A DNA stretch of 64,000 nucleotides from Bacteroidaceae bacterium (GTDB lineage Bacteria > Bacteroidota > Bacteroidia > Bacteroidales > Bacteroidaceae). Position numbers and translations under genes: made by a program. How positions within the stretch are numbered: position 1 is the first letter of the stretch; each line of letters opens with the position of its first letter. The stretch spans positions 62,001-126,000 of the forward strand of contig JAFQBB010000039.1 in assembly GCA_017416805.1 (NCBI GenBank). Direction: 5' to 3'. Under the pieces are notes generated by a model that had not been told where the DNA came from, searched no databases, and worked only from the letters and a program-made list of their open reading frames with translations. Below are positions 1-9,380 of this stretch, piece by piece.

Positions 1-22
1 TTTTTTATAAATAATATGGAAT

Positions 23-1162
23 TTATTTTGTTTGGCTATGATTGTGGGCCTGTTTGGGGTGTGGTGTCCTTGTCCAAAAGTCAAGGTATTGGGATGCGAC
101 CTTTATGTGATCATGGTGAGTTTCTATATATTGGCGGCTTTCTGTGGACAAACGTTCAATATGCTCGGGATGCATGGTTAATTGCTCCAATTGGCGATAA
201 ACGTCTTCTTCGTTTGGTTGCACATTGATGATAGGGTGCAATTTTGTCTCGCCCAAGATTTCATAATTTTCCGGTTCGCCTCCTCCAACAAGGATGATTC
301 CTTTACTCATGGCTAACAGACCGTTCATGGCAGGGGTGTAGGAATATAACTGGTCGAGAAGGGCGTCCGATGAGTTCATTAGGTGTTGGTATTCTTCGTA
401 AGGTACGGATTCGGCTTTTACTATTTCGCACAGGGTGGGGTAGTCGTTCTGCAACCGCTCAAGAGCGCGGAGCATGATGTCGGTCCCTTTATATTTGCTG
501 CGTGTGCGTTGTATCCCGATGAAAAAGCGGACAGGGCTTCCTTGTGTACGTGGTGCTCGTGGGGTTATGTTGCTGAGGTTTATAGGGAAAGGGATGAAGG
601 TTGTTTTTTCAGGAAAGTGTTGTTGGTAGCAGGCGTGGTACTCGAACAGACCGGTGGGGATTCCGTCGCAATCTTTTGCTATATAACGGTTGAGCTGGCC
701 TTTTTCACCGTGAATCCATTCGGCGATTTCTGCACGTGTATTTTCATCGTCCCGTAGTGTTTGGCCGAAGTTGAAATCCGAATATCGGAATGTCTGCGTA
801 GTGGTGCAGGTGTGTACCCAATAATAATCCATGCCGTATCCGCCAAGGAATACTTTTCCGTTGTGGCGGCGCAGGTATCGGTAGATGGCGTAGAGACGTT
901 CGGCCTTTAGTTCGAAGAAGCAGGGGTTTATGAGTTGTACGATGTCGTATCCTCGTAAGCGGGGTAGGGTGGCCAATACGTTGAGGAAGTATCGGATACC
1001 GCTCCATCGGCTTTGGGATTGACGTGCAAGGCGTATGTCGCATTGGTATCCTTTCCAGAAATCTCCATTGGAGACAACATATACTTCATGTCCGAGGGTG
1101 CGGAGGCCTTCGGCCAGTGTCCAATGTACATTACTGTATTCGCCTATCAGTAGTATTTTCAT
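23..1162 (-). CDS. Glycosyltransferase, GT-B fold (GT4-like)
   Basis: A 379-residue protein that probably transfers an activated sugar to a growing surface polysaccharide on the cytoplasmic face. The start MKILLIGEYSNVHW followed by a Gly-rich EGLRTLGHEVYVVS stretch is the N-terminal Rossmann half of GT-B enzymes. Near residue 290 the run GLLAMSKGIILVGGGEPENYE matches the nucleotide-sugar-binding E-x7-E region of GT4 proteins, and the C-terminal helix-rich tail is usual for that group. It is the last gene of a minus-strand run of three, 21 bp after the previous gene. The sugar and linkage cannot be read from the sequence. The fold assignment is firm, the exact family less so. Confidence 0.85.
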   Translation of the reverse strand: MKILLIGEYSNVHWTLAEGLRTLGHEVYVVSNGDFWKGYQCDIRLARQSQSRWSGIRYFLNVLATLPRLRGYDIVQLINPCFFELKAERLYAIYRYLRRHNGKVFLGGYGMDYYWVHTCTTTQTFRYSDFNFGQTLRDDENTRAEIAEWIHGEKGQLNRYIAKDCDGIPTGLFEYHACYQQHFPEKTTFIPFPINLSNITPRAPRTQGSPVRFFIGIQRTRSKYKGTDIMLRALERLQNDYPTLCEIVKAESVPYEEYQHLMNSSDALLDQLYSYTPAMNGLLAMSKGIILVGGGEPENYEILGETKLHPIINVQPNEEDVYRQLEQLTMHPEHIERLSTESRQYIETHHDHIKVASQYLDFWTRTPHPKQAHNHSQTK

Positions 1163-1183
1163 AATTATTGATGGATTCCGGGA

Positions 1184-2167
1184 TTAGTGGATTCCGCGTT
1201 TCAAAAGTTCGTGCAGAAGGTTTCGTCCCAAAACTGTATTTGCCAGTATGGAAAAAATACGATGCTTGAATGTGAAGTTGGCTCCGTGTATGGGGAATAA
1301 TTTCAAACTTTTCAGTTTGGGGAGATATTCTTTCCATACGGGTTTCCATTTCTCTTGTATGACGATACGGCGTACAAAATCGATTGTCAAACCTTTGAGT
1401 TTCCGCTCTAATCCTTGGATGGGGCGGCGCATGGCCCGTTGTTGGCGGGTGTATTCATACAAATCGCTAATGGCTTTGAAGTGGTATCGGGTCAGTGCTT
1501 CTATCCGTTTTGGTGAATTGGATTGGGTGATGGAGCCCGGACGGTTGTAGTAGGCATATACGATGGTGTTCGTTTCGACAATACGCCGTGCGTTGTAGTG
1601 CAGGATGGCGGTAAACACCTCATCTTCTATGAAACCTTTTTCGGCAAACTGGAGGTTGATGCCTGTGCAAAGCGAGCGCTTGAAGATGTATATACAGGCC
1701 ATGCTTGGCACATGATGGGTACGCAGGTAGTTGTTTCCGCCCATAGGAGGGGTGAATACGATTTTGTCAGGTTGTGTGGCGGTCTCTTCCTGCATGGATG
1801 TACAAGGACGGTAAGCGAAACGAAGAATGTCGCATCCGCTTTTCGTGGCATGTGCCAAAACTGGTGGCAAAGTACCTCTATAAAGATAATCGTCCGAGTC
1901 AAGGAATAGGATATACTCTCCTTGGGCATGCATTATTCCCAGATTGCGTGCGGCGCCCAATCCGCGATGTGGTTGGCTTAACCATACGGTGCGCTTGTTC
2001 TTCTCGTAATGAGCCTTGGCTTTTTGTGGCGGACGGGTTGAGCCGTCATCAACGAGGATGATTTCATATTCGTTGCGGGGGATTTCCAAACTGAATACGT
2101 TGGACAGGCAACGGAACATGTATTTGTCCTCTATATTATAATAAGGTATGATGATGGATAGTTGCAT
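1184..2167 (-). CDS. Glycosyltransferase family 2
   Basis: A 327-residue inverting GT-A glycosyltransferase, inferred to act in capsule, O-antigen or exopolysaccharide assembly. The N-terminal nucleotide-binding half is clear: SIIIPYYN at residues 4-11, the VDDGS motif with D40-D41, and the metal-binding FLDSDDYL with D90-S-D92-D93. The C-terminal 100 residues are basic and hydrophobic and probably hold it at the membrane. It lies 7 bp downstream of the next minus-strand glycosyltransferase and 21 bp upstream of the GT-B gene, so the three form one transcript. Donor and acceptor are unknown. Confidence 0.88.
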   Translation of the reverse strand: MQLSIIIPYYNIEDKYMFRCLSNVFSLEIPRNEYEIILVDDGSTRPPQKAKAHYEKNKRTVWLSQPHRGLGAARNLGIMHAQGEYILFLDSDDYLYRGTLPPVLAHATKSGCDILRFAYRPCTSMQEETATQPDKIVFTPPMGGNNYLRTHHVPSMACIYIFKRSLCTGINLQFAEKGFIEDEVFTAILHYNARRIVETNTIVYAYYNRPGSITQSNSPKRIEALTRYHFKAISDLYEYTRQQRAMRRPIQGLERKLKGLTIDFVRRIVIQEKWKPVWKEYLPKLKSLKLFPIHGANFTFKHRIFSILANTVLGRNLLHELLKRGIH

Positions 2168-2174
2168 GGTAAAG

Positions 2175-3200
2175 TCATTTTCTTGTTGGGTGTTGGATTC
2201 TTACCCATTTGCCACTATAAAGGAAGCTGTGTACGCGCAATCCGAAAAGTGCAAGTGGCAGATTCTTTATTTTACTCCTCGTTCCTTTTGAAGCAGATAG
2301 AATCATCCAACGGGTTGGGGTCAATCTCTTCAGAGCTTTGTATGTCCGTTGCTCTAATGACGGTTTTTCTTCGTCTTCTTCTTTATTGCGAAGCATCTCT
2401 ATGTAGAAATTGGTCACTTGCAGGAAGTAAGCCGCTATGCTTCGTCTTGAGATGGTGTGGGTGGTGTATGTCAATTCGGTGATGATGGGCAGATGGTGTC
2501 TCATCGCATCGCATAAAGCGCGGCATGAGGCCGTTGTCGTGATTGAATTATTTCGTAGCCGGTAATAATATCGCTCATCGGGTGTGGTGTCACCACAATA
2601 GACGATGCTTTTGGCTTTTTTCATGATTCGGGGTACGGTACATAAATCCTCAAAGGCTTTTCCTATTGGGAATCTTTGTCTCTTGAACAGTTTGCGATGA
2701 TATATTTTGTTTACGGCATACGTGTGAGTGGCTCCTTCTCTCTCTATCCATGTTGTCCATGATTGTGGGAAAGTGGTGGCCTGGTCTTCGCCTGTTTGTC
2801 CTCCATAGCAATAATGGTTTTGAGAATTGAAATGCACCTCGATGTGGAGTTCTACAATGTCAGGTTCTTTTGGTTGTTTTTCTAAAATCTGTATGGCTCG
2901 TGCAAGATACTCTTTTCCTATATAATCATCAGAGTCGATAAAAGTCAGGTATTCGCCCGTGGCAGCCTCTATACCCGTGTTTCGTGCAGCACTTAGTCCG
3001 CCATTTTCTGTGTGATGAATAACCCGTATGCGTTTGTCCTCCTTGGCATAAATGTCGCATATCTCCCCACAACGGTCGGGTGAGCAATCGTTGACCAGTA
3101 TCAGCTCGAAGTCACGGAAACTCTGCTTCAAGATACTGTCGATGCATTCGTGCAGATAAGGCTCTACGTTGTAAACAGGGACAATGATGCTTAATTTCAT
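2175..3200 (-). CDS. Glycosyltransferase family 2
   Basis: A 341-residue GT-A glycosyltransferase, first gene of the minus-strand polysaccharide operon. The start chosen is the ATG giving MKLSIIVPVYNVEPYL. A longer in-frame reading to 3338 adds a hydrophobic stretch that would run through both divergent promoters and into the opposite gene, so it is rejected. Motifs are SIIVPVYN (4-11), VNDCS (36-40) and IDSDDY (88-93). A -7 box TATCTTTG on the minus strand at 3242-3235 would start the message about 30 bases before this ATG. The family is certain, the specificity unknown. Confidence 0.88.
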   Translation of the reverse strand: MKLSIIVPVYNVEPYLHECIDSILKQSFRDFELILVNDCSPDRCGEICDIYAKEDKRIRVIHHTENGGLSAARNTGIEAATGEYLTFIDSDDYIGKEYLARAIQILEKQPKEPDIVELHIEVHFNSQNHYCYGGQTGEDQATTFPQSWTTWIEREGATHTYAVNKIYHRKLFKRQRFPIGKAFEDLCTVPRIMKKAKSIVYCGDTTPDERYYYRLRNNSITTTASCRALCDAMRHHLPIITELTYTTHTISRRSIAAYFLQVTNFYIEMLRNKEEDEEKPSLEQRTYKALKRLTPTRWMILSASKGTRSKIKNLPLALFGLRVHSFLYSGKWVRIQHPTRK

Positions 3201-3234
3201 AGCTCTTTTAAGGGATGTAATCTCAAAAACTTTA

Positions 3235-3242
3235 CAAAGATA
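3235..3242 (-). promoter_or_regulatory. Bacteroidales -7 box for the minus-strand glycosyltransferase operon
   Basis: The plus strand reads CAAAGATA, which is TATCTTTG on the minus strand, an exact fit to the Bacteroidales TAnnTTTG -7 consensus. Transcription would begin about 3228-3230, some 30 bases ahead of the ATG at 3200. A clear -33 element was not found. Confidence 0.6.
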
Positions 3243-3265
3243 GAGAAAAATCGTGAATAAAATGC

Positions 3266-3273
3266 TATCTTTG
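3266..3273 (+). promoter_or_regulatory. Bacteroidales -7 box for the flippase gene
   Basis: TATCTTTG matches TAnnTTTG and sits about 20 bases before the ATG at 3294. With the minus-strand box at 3235-3242 it makes a compact divergent promoter pair whose -7 boxes are only 23 bp apart, so the two sides of the polysaccharide locus may be co-regulated. Confidence 0.6.
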
Positions 3274-3293
3274 CCCAATATTGTTTGATAGCG

Positions 3294-4811
3294 ATGCAGA
3301 AAATAGGCGAAGAGGAAGAAAAAAAGGCTTACGACCATATTATCAAGTACACGGGGCTTTTTGGTGGGGTACAGGGGATTAATCTTCTGGCTGCTGTTGT
3401 GCGCAATAAACTGGTGTCCAGTATATTGGGACCTTCGGGATTAGGCATTATCTCATTGCTTAATACCGCAACCGGATTTCTTGGAAATGCGACTAATCTT
3501 GGAGTTTCGTTCAGTGCCGTTCGCCATGTTTCAGAGCTCTATGAAGCTGGCAATGAGGAAGAATTGAAACATTATGTGGGAGTGGTGCGCGGATGGAGCT
3601 TTGCTACGGCTTTATTGGGCGTTTTGGTTTGTTGCCTTTGTGCTCCGTTGCTTAGTATGGCTTATGACGCGAAGATTTCCTGGTTTTCCTTCGTGCTCCT
3701 TTCTCCTGTAGTAGGATTGACGGCTTTGAGTGGTGGTGAGTTGGCCATTTTGAAAGGCGTACGCATGTTGAAGCAAGTGGCTGCCCAGTCGGTTATAAAT
3801 TCTTTTTTGGCAATAATTCTTACCGTACCTCTATATTTGATATGGGGCAACCGGGCCATTGTCGCTTCTCTGATTTTGTTGGCTCTTTCAGCATGCTTGA
3901 CCACCTTTTATTTCTCCCTTCGTATGTTTCCGATTTTTCCCCTGTCTGGAAAAAACTTTTCCCTCGTAGGGGGTAAAAAAATGATAGGTTTAGGTGTGGC
4001 TTTTGTCCTTGCCGGCATTTTAGGGTCTGGAGTTGAGTTTGTTATCCGTGCTTATCTGCTTAGTGTCGCTTCTGAAGCGGAAGTGGGGCTTTACAATGCT
4101 GGTTATATGATAACCATAACTTATGCTTCGATGGTTTTTGTGGCTATGGAGACAGATTTTTTCCCTCGTCTTTCAGCTGTTAATCAGGATGTAAAGCTCT
4201 CTAATGAAGTGGTAAACCGTCAAGTGGAGGCTTCTGTGTTGCTTGTTTCTCCTCTGCTTGTGGCTTTTCTTGTAGGTCTCCCCATTTTGGTTCCTTTGCT
4301 TTATTCTTCAGAGTTTTTGCCGGTGGTGAGCATGGCTCAATGTGCGGTGTTCAGTATGTATGTGCGTGCCGTAGCCTTGCCTGTTTCTTATTTGTCGTTG
4401 GCCAAGGGGCGTTCGCGTGTTTATCTGTTCACCGAAGCTGTTTACGATGCTTTTGTTGTTGTGGCAGTGATTCTCGGCTATGCACATGGAGGGCTTCGGG
4501 GAGCAGGTGCAGCTCTTGCCATAGCGGCAGTCTTTGATTGGTGCTTGGTGTGGCTGACGTGTCACACGCTATATGGATTCAGACTTTCAAAGCGTGCTTT
4601 CCAATTATTCTTGCTTCAGATCTCTGTAGGTGTGTGTGCTTTCATCTCGGTTGTTAACCTCGATGAGTGGTGGTATTGGTTGGTTGGTGGCTTTTGTCTG
4701 TGTTGCTCTGCTTTCTTCTCCTATCGCATATTGAAGAGAGAGACAACCCTATTGCAAACATTATGGAATCGTATAGCAAGTCGTTTTACCCATTCAAATA
4801 AGGAGCTATGA
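3294..4811 (+). CDS. Polysaccharide flippase (Wzx/MATE-like, oligosaccharide repeat-unit exporter)
   Basis: About 505 residues, almost wholly made of hydrophobic helices (12-14 by eye), starting KYTGLFGGVQGINLLAAVVRNK, the usual opening of Bacteroidetes O-antigen/capsule flippases. It would turn lipid-linked repeat units across the inner membrane. The ATG at 3294 is preferred over an in-frame TTG at 3285 because transcription is expected to begin near 3280. The stop overlaps the next glycosyltransferase start by 4 bp (ATGA), indicating translational coupling. A long C-terminal hydrophobic tail extends past the last charged loop. The substrate is not known. Confidence 0.88.
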   Translation: MQKIGEEEEKKAYDHIIKYTGLFGGVQGINLLAAVVRNKLVSSILGPSGLGIISLLNTATGFLGNATNLGVSFSAVRHVSELYEAGNEEELKHYVGVVRGWSFATALLGVLVCCLCAPLLSMAYDAKISWFSFVLLSPVVGLTALSGGELAILKGVRMLKQVAAQSVINSFLAIILTVPLYLIWGNRAIVASLILLALSACLTTFYFSLRMFPIFPLSGKNFSLVGGKKMIGLGVAFVLAGILGSGVEFVIRAYLLSVASEAEVGLYNAGYMITITYASMVFVAMETDFFPRLSAVNQDVKLSNEVVNRQVEASVLLVSPLLVAFLVGLPILVPLLYSSEFLPVVSMAQCAVFSMYVRAVALPVSYLSLAKGRSRVYLFTEAVYDAFVVVAVILGYAHGGLRGAGAALAIAAVFDWCLVWLTCHTLYGFRLSKRAFQLFLLQISVGVCAFISVVNLDEWWYWLVGGFCLCCSAFFSYRILKRETTLLQTLWNRIASRFTHSNKEL

Positions 4812-5815
4812 AAGTATCAGTGCTTGTAGCGGTATATAATGCTGAAAAGTATTTACACCAATGTCTTGATTCGTTGATAGGACAGACTCATCAGGACCTT
4901 GAAATTATTTGTGTGGATGATGCTTCTACAGATGGGTCATGGCGTATATTGCAGGAGTATGCCCGGAGGGATAGCCGTGTAATCGTTATGCAGCATGATG
5001 AGAATAAAGGGCATGCACATGCCCGTAATACAGGGTTGGAAGTTGCAACAGGTGACTATATTACCATGCTGGATAGCGATGATTGGTATTCAGAAGATGC
5101 CGTTGAATTGTTATGTCGTGAAGCTGAACATGGTGCAGATTGCGTCTTGTTTGATGTCATGTATCACGATGATTCCTCTGGAAGAGAGTGGCGGTACGAA
5201 TATCGTACAGATTTACATGAGTTTACAGGATTGGAGGCTTTCGGCTATAGTTTGGATTGGAGTATTCATGGGTTGTATATGGTGCGGAGTGGCATTCATC
5301 AGGCCTATCCGTATGATACGACTCTGAAAAGTTATAGCGATGATAATGTGACAACTCGTTACCATTATCTTTTCTCGAAATCTGTGCGTCGTTCAAATGC
5401 TCTTTATTACTATAGACAGCACAGTAATTCGGTAAGTCATAAGCTCGATTCTTCTCAGACGAATCTGCTGATTGCCAATTATATGGTAAGGCAAACTTTG
5501 GTGGAGGGGGACTTTCCGATGGCTTTACTTGCTTTGTACGAAAAACAACGCTGGCTCAACCTGATAGGTATTCATGTATTGTACTATGAGAACAAGGGAT
5601 TGTTCTCAGATGAGGAACGGAAAAAATTTGAAGACTGTTTCCTGTGGATTCATAAAAGCATAGATACATCCTTGCTCCCTGCTTCATTAAAGTGTAAGTT
5701 CGGATATATGCCATTTAAAGGGTGTTATGGCTTATATCGGATGCAAGTTTTTCTTTATACTTATTTTCGTCGTTGGTTTTATCGCTTAAAAAATAGCATA
5801 CAATTCCGGAAATAA
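4808..5815 (+). CDS. Glycosyltransferase family 2
   Basis: A 335-residue GT-A glycosyltransferase coupled to the flippase by a 4-bp overlap. Motifs: SVLVAVYN (4-11), CVDDAS (35-40) and MLDSDDWY (87-94). The latter holds the D-x-D metal site. The C-terminal third is rich in Tyr and Phe, as in capsule GT2 enzymes. It completes a small polysaccharide locus of four transferases and one flippase. No polymerase or initiating transferase is visible here, so the rest of the pathway may lie beyond the left edge or elsewhere. Confidence 0.87.
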   Translation: MKVSVLVAVYNAEKYLHQCLDSLIGQTHQDLEIICVDDASTDGSWRILQEYARRDSRVIVMQHDENKGHAHARNTGLEVATGDYITMLDSDDWYSEDAVELLCREAEHGADCVLFDVMYHDDSSGREWRYEYRTDLHEFTGLEAFGYSLDWSIHGLYMVRSGIHQAYPYDTTLKSYSDDNVTTRYHYLFSKSVRRSNALYYYRQHSNSVSHKLDSSQTNLLIANYMVRQTLVEGDFPMALLALYEKQRWLNLIGIHVLYYENKGLFSDEERKKFEDCFLWIHKSIDTSLLPASLKCKFGYMPFKGCYGLYRMQVFLYTYFRRWFYRLKNSIQFRK

Positions 5816-5932
5816 AGAAGAAAAGGGGATAGGTGTGTATATTCTTTACCCATCGCTAAACAATGCGGTTGCAAAGTGTATATTCATACAAAAGTAGAAG
5901 TGGCTTAGTTAAAAAATGTACATAATTATTCA

Positions 5933-5960
5933 TTAAACAATATTTCTTTAGATTGTTTAA
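5933..5960. repeat. Inverted repeat overlapping the -33 region of the secreted-protein block
   Basis: TTAAACAAT (5933-5941) and ATTGTTTAA (5952-5960) are perfect 9-bp inverted arms around a 10-base spacer, ending 11 bases before the -7 box at 5972. The position suits a repressor or activator site. No regulator gene lies nearby. Confidence 0.45.
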
Positions 5961-5971
5961 GGATAAAAATG

Positions 5972-5979
5972 TATTTTTG
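5972..5979 (+). promoter_or_regulatory. Bacteroidales -7 box for the secreted-protein block
   Basis: TATTTTTG fits TAnnTTTG. It implies a leader of about 110 bases before the ATG at 6097. The -33 TTG at 5953-5955 is spaced 16 bases away, which is short of the usual 19-21, so activation by a factor at the inverted repeat just upstream is plausible. Confidence 0.5.
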
Positions 5980-6096
5980 CAGCATAAATATGTAAAAACA
6001 CTATGGTTTGTTCCCTCCCGGTATGATGCAGGTTGTCCGGGTAAGGGTTTTTATGCGTGTGAATGTGAAAATATAATCATCAACTACAAAAAAAAT

Positions 6097-9000
6097 ATGA
6101 GAAAAAACTACTTGAAAAATGTGGCTTTGCTGATGGGATTGCTTCTTCCCCTCAGTGTTATGGCTGTAAATGTTGGGAAAAAGACTAAGGCGGTCTATTC
6201 ATACGGTGCTATGGATTCCGTTTATAGCGTTACACCTACCAGTGTTGTTCGTTCTTATTACGATGTGAATAACCGGTTGGCTCGTGTTGTAGAGGCAGAC
6301 ATTATGTTAGCGGATCATGACCAGACACTTGAAGTGGAATACCCCGGTCAGGAAGTGCCTCGTCTTTACAGTATCTACGATTACGATGCAAACGGACAGT
6401 TGCTTAAGGTACGTACACGCAAATATGGCCTTTATAGTGGACATGATAAGGCCTGGGCCGGTTTCATGGATGCCGAAACTTACGAATATGATGCGGATGG
6501 CTACATGGTGAAAAAAACCGATGTAACCTACATAACACATTATGTATGGGAAAACGGTAATCTGAAAGAAGAAATTGCTTATTATACCGCCGATGGGAAG
6601 TGGAGCAGCACGATCAAATATATCAGTTTTGCGGAAGATGAAGTGAACATGCCCACGGCGGCCCTCTTCTCTGACAAGTGGAAGAATGCATGGTATTACG
6701 AGTACGAATACGACAAGGCCGGAAATAAAACCGTTTCTTCGCAATACAAGGTAAAGAATGCAGAGAAAGATGAAAATGGTGTGGTTATTGGTGGTGAGAA
6801 GGGTGTCATGTACGCACAAACCATCAGTACTTATGTGGATGGAGTATTGACAGAACAACTTAATGGGTTCTGGAATAATTCAGCTGACAGTTTGAATCCC
6901 GATTCCAAGACCGTTTATGCAGTTTCGGGCGATACAACAGCTGTATCGAACTATCGTTATTACAACGGGAAATGGTCAGTTTTCGGTGGAGTGAAGAAAC
7001 ATGTGGCAGGTGTCGTGGATAATGCTACCGCACCAACAGGACTTTCTGTGAAAAAGGTTGCAAATACTACAAATACATTGCAACTTACTGCTACCGCACC
7101 GGCTAATGCCACTTCAGAAGGGTGGAACGTTTACCGTAACGGTATGCTTGTAGGTGAAGCACGATTGGCAGATGGCCTGCTGACCTACCAGGACACACTT
7201 GTGAAAAACGGGGCATGGGATTACTTTATCCAACAGGGTGATGGAAATACCAGTGAGGTGGTAGAAGTGACTCTTGATACCGAATTGCCAGCGATTGACG
7301 GAGTGAAAATCCTGAAAAATTCTGCAAATGCAACGGGCGACTATGAGGTAATCATTGCATGGACAAAACCAAATACCACATTGCCTATTTTAGGATATAA
7401 TGTTTATGCTGATATTCAGGATTATGAGATAAATCCGATACCCGAAAACGGGACTTCTGTAATCCCCGTAGAGGTGACAACAGATACACTTGTCTGGTTG
7501 GCTGCCGAGGAGAACCTGAACCGTACAATCCATATCGAGGTTGTGTACAATATCGGTAAGGTTAAGGGACAGGCAATTCCTGTTGTCCTGCAAAAAGAGG
7601 AACTCCCCTTGATGACAAAGGTCATTATGACCATGGGCGATGCTATGGGAATGGGAAGTGACAACAGTGCTTCTAAGGCTGAAGTCTATTATTACGACAA
7701 TACCAACAAATTGGCTCGTAAGATGATTTATGGCAAGTTGACAGGGACAGACCCTGACGACCCCGACCAGATTTACGGTGCCGGCGATTGGATTCCGATG
7801 ACTTATACAGCATACGATTACAATGAAAAAGGCCAGTTGGTAAAGACCCGTTTCCGTCAATATGGTGTCTTTAGCGGATATAACAGGGCTTGGAATGAGT
7901 TTGAAGAGGAAGGTGCATTCGGTTATGATGAAGAGGGACGTATGACCAATGGCTCGTATGAAGCCAACCGTATGTACTATTACAAGTACGATGGCGATAA
8001 TGTCATCCAAGAAACATATAGTAATAATTCCGGTATCATCATTTACCATAAGTATTATAGCAATTTCGTAGAAGGATTGGTAAACTGTCCGCAATACGCA
8101 TTTGCCAATAGTCCCTATGGATTGACCACCAATGACCGCATTTATGAATACTCTTACGACAAGGAGGGACGCATGGACACTTGCCGTGTATATAAGTACG
8201 ACAATTCTACCATCATTAAGGATGATGAAGGCAATGTCATCGGAGCAGAAAAGGGTACTCCCGACTACGAAGAGATTTGGACCTACGAAGATGGAATACT
8301 TTTAAAGTACGAGAAAAACGTATGGAAGAGCGGCAAGAAGGCGTACGAAGGAAAAACACGTACTGAATATACACTGACACCTATGGGTACTCAAGCCGTG
8401 ACATGGAGCTATTCTGTCGGTATTTGGGCCAAGGGAGGTACTTCGCAGGTTACATGGGATGTTCCGTTCAGTGGAAAATCTATTTCCAATTTGGAGGCTA
8501 AGATGGTGGAAGGCAAGGTAAATACCGTAGAACTGACGGCCGAAGCACCTGCTGGCTATCCGAACAATACCGTATGGAATGTGTTCCGTAACGGTTCGAA
8601 GATTGGTCAGGCAACGGCCAAAAGAACTTCACTTTCTTTTGTCGATGAAAATGTGCCTAACGGACATTGGGATTACTTCATTCAGGTTGAAGACCTGCAT
8701 ACGGCAATGGGTGTGAATGTGTCGAATGTAGTAGAGTTGGACATCTATACTGAGTTGCCTCCTGTAACGGACATCCGTGTGGTAAGCAATCAGTTGAACG
8801 AAGTAAAGGACTACGAACTGGTTCTTGAGTGGGATGCTCCTCAAACTGACCTGACTTTGAAGGGATACAATATGTTCGTGGATGTATTGGACATCACCAA
8901 GAATCCTTCACCTGTCAATGGAATTCATCCTTTCACTTCTACCACTTACACTTATACGGCGGCTACCGATGTGAAACCTGAGAAGGAATTTATGGTCGAA

Positions 9001-9312
9001 GCTGTATATAATATAGGTAAGGTGAAGAGTGCTGTGCTTGCCGTAGTACTTTCAAAAGAAAATCAAGAAGGACCTGGTGGTAGTGAAGGAGTTGAAACTG
9101 TTACGGCTGCTAATGTCCTGTTCATGGTTGGCGATGTGCTTGTTGTCAATGGTGAATACAATTCATTGGAGATTGTAGGAATGAATGGAGCTAATGTGGG
9201 TACTTACTGTGATCTGCGTCATATTAATCTTTCAAATGTGCCAAGTGGCATATATGCAGTTCGTTTGAACAAGGCGGACGGCGTATGGAGCGGAAAGATT
9301 GTTGTGAAGTAA
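6097..9312 (+). CDS. Large exported protein with two tandem YD-rich/FN3-like halves and T9SS-like sorting domain
   Basis: A 1071-residue exported protein. The ATG at 6097 gives MRKNYLKNVALLMGLLLPLSVMA, a clean signal peptide. The longer frame upstream crosses the promoter and is not used. The protein is an internal duplication: residues about 20-503 and 504-985 match each other, each with a Tyr/Asp-rich part (YDYDANGQL against YDYNEKGQL; RKYGLYSG against RQYGVFSG) and then fibronectin-III-like beta modules (WNVYRNGMLVGEA against WNVFRNGSKIGQA). The end SGIYAVRLNKADGVWSGKIVVK-type tail resembles the type 9 secretion C-terminal sorting domain. Likely surface or secreted adhesin or carbohydrate-contact protein; function unknown. 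It opens a run of five similar cargo genes. Confidence 0.8.
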   Translation: MRKNYLKNVALLMGLLLPLSVMAVNVGKKTKAVYSYGAMDSVYSVTPTSVVRSYYDVNNRLARVVEADIMLADHDQTLEVEYPGQEVPRLYSIYDYDANGQLLKVRTRKYGLYSGHDKAWAGFMDAETYEYDADGYMVKKTDVTYITHYVWENGNLKEEIAYYTADGKWSSTIKYISFAEDEVNMPTAALFSDKWKNAWYYEYEYDKAGNKTVSSQYKVKNAEKDENGVVIGGEKGVMYAQTISTYVDGVLTEQLNGFWNNSADSLNPDSKTVYAVSGDTTAVSNYRYYNGKWSVFGGVKKHVAGVVDNATAPTGLSVKKVANTTNTLQLTATAPANATSEGWNVYRNGMLVGEARLADGLLTYQDTLVKNGAWDYFIQQGDGNTSEVVEVTLDTELPAIDGVKILKNSANATGDYEVIIAWTKPNTTLPILGYNVYADIQDYEINPIPENGTSVIPVEVTTDTLVWLAAEENLNRTIHIEVVYNIGKVKGQAIPVVLQKEELPLMTKVIMTMGDAMGMGSDNSASKAEVYYYDNTNKLARKMIYGKLTGTDPDDPDQIYGAGDWIPMTYTAYDYNEKGQLVKTRFRQYGVFSGYNRAWNEFEEEGAFGYDEEGRMTNGSYEANRMYYYKYDGDNVIQETYSNNSGIIIYHKYYSNFVEGLVNCPQYAFANSPYGLTTNDRIYEYSYDKEGRMDTCRVYKYDNSTIIKDDEGNVIGAEKGTPDYEEIWTYEDGILLKYEKNVWKSGKKAYEGKTRTEYTLTPMGTQAVTWSYSVGIWAKGGTSQVTWDVPFSGKSISNLEAKMVEGKVNTVELTAEAPAGYPNNTVWNVFRNGSKIGQATAKRTSLSFVDENVPNGHWDYFIQVEDLHTAMGVNVSNVVELDIYTELPPVTDIRVVSNQLNEVKDYELVLEWDAPQTDLTLKGYNMFVDVLDITKNPSPVNGIHPFTSTTYTYTAATDVKPEKEFMVEAVYNIGKVKSAVLAVVLSKENQEGPGGSEGVETVTAANVLFMVGDVLVVNGEYNSLEIVGMNGANVGTYCDLRHINLSNVPSGIYAVRLNKADGVWSGKIVVK

Positions 9313-9380
9313 AAACTTATTTGGTGGGTGGTGCGATTGCGTTGGAATTTCGCACTGCCCATCAGTTTATGAAGCATAGT

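Noticed and set aside
3201..3338. N-terminal extension of the minus-strand glycosyltransferase
   Set aside because: It would cross both divergent -7 boxes and overlap the flippase gene; the GT2 family start is at 3200.
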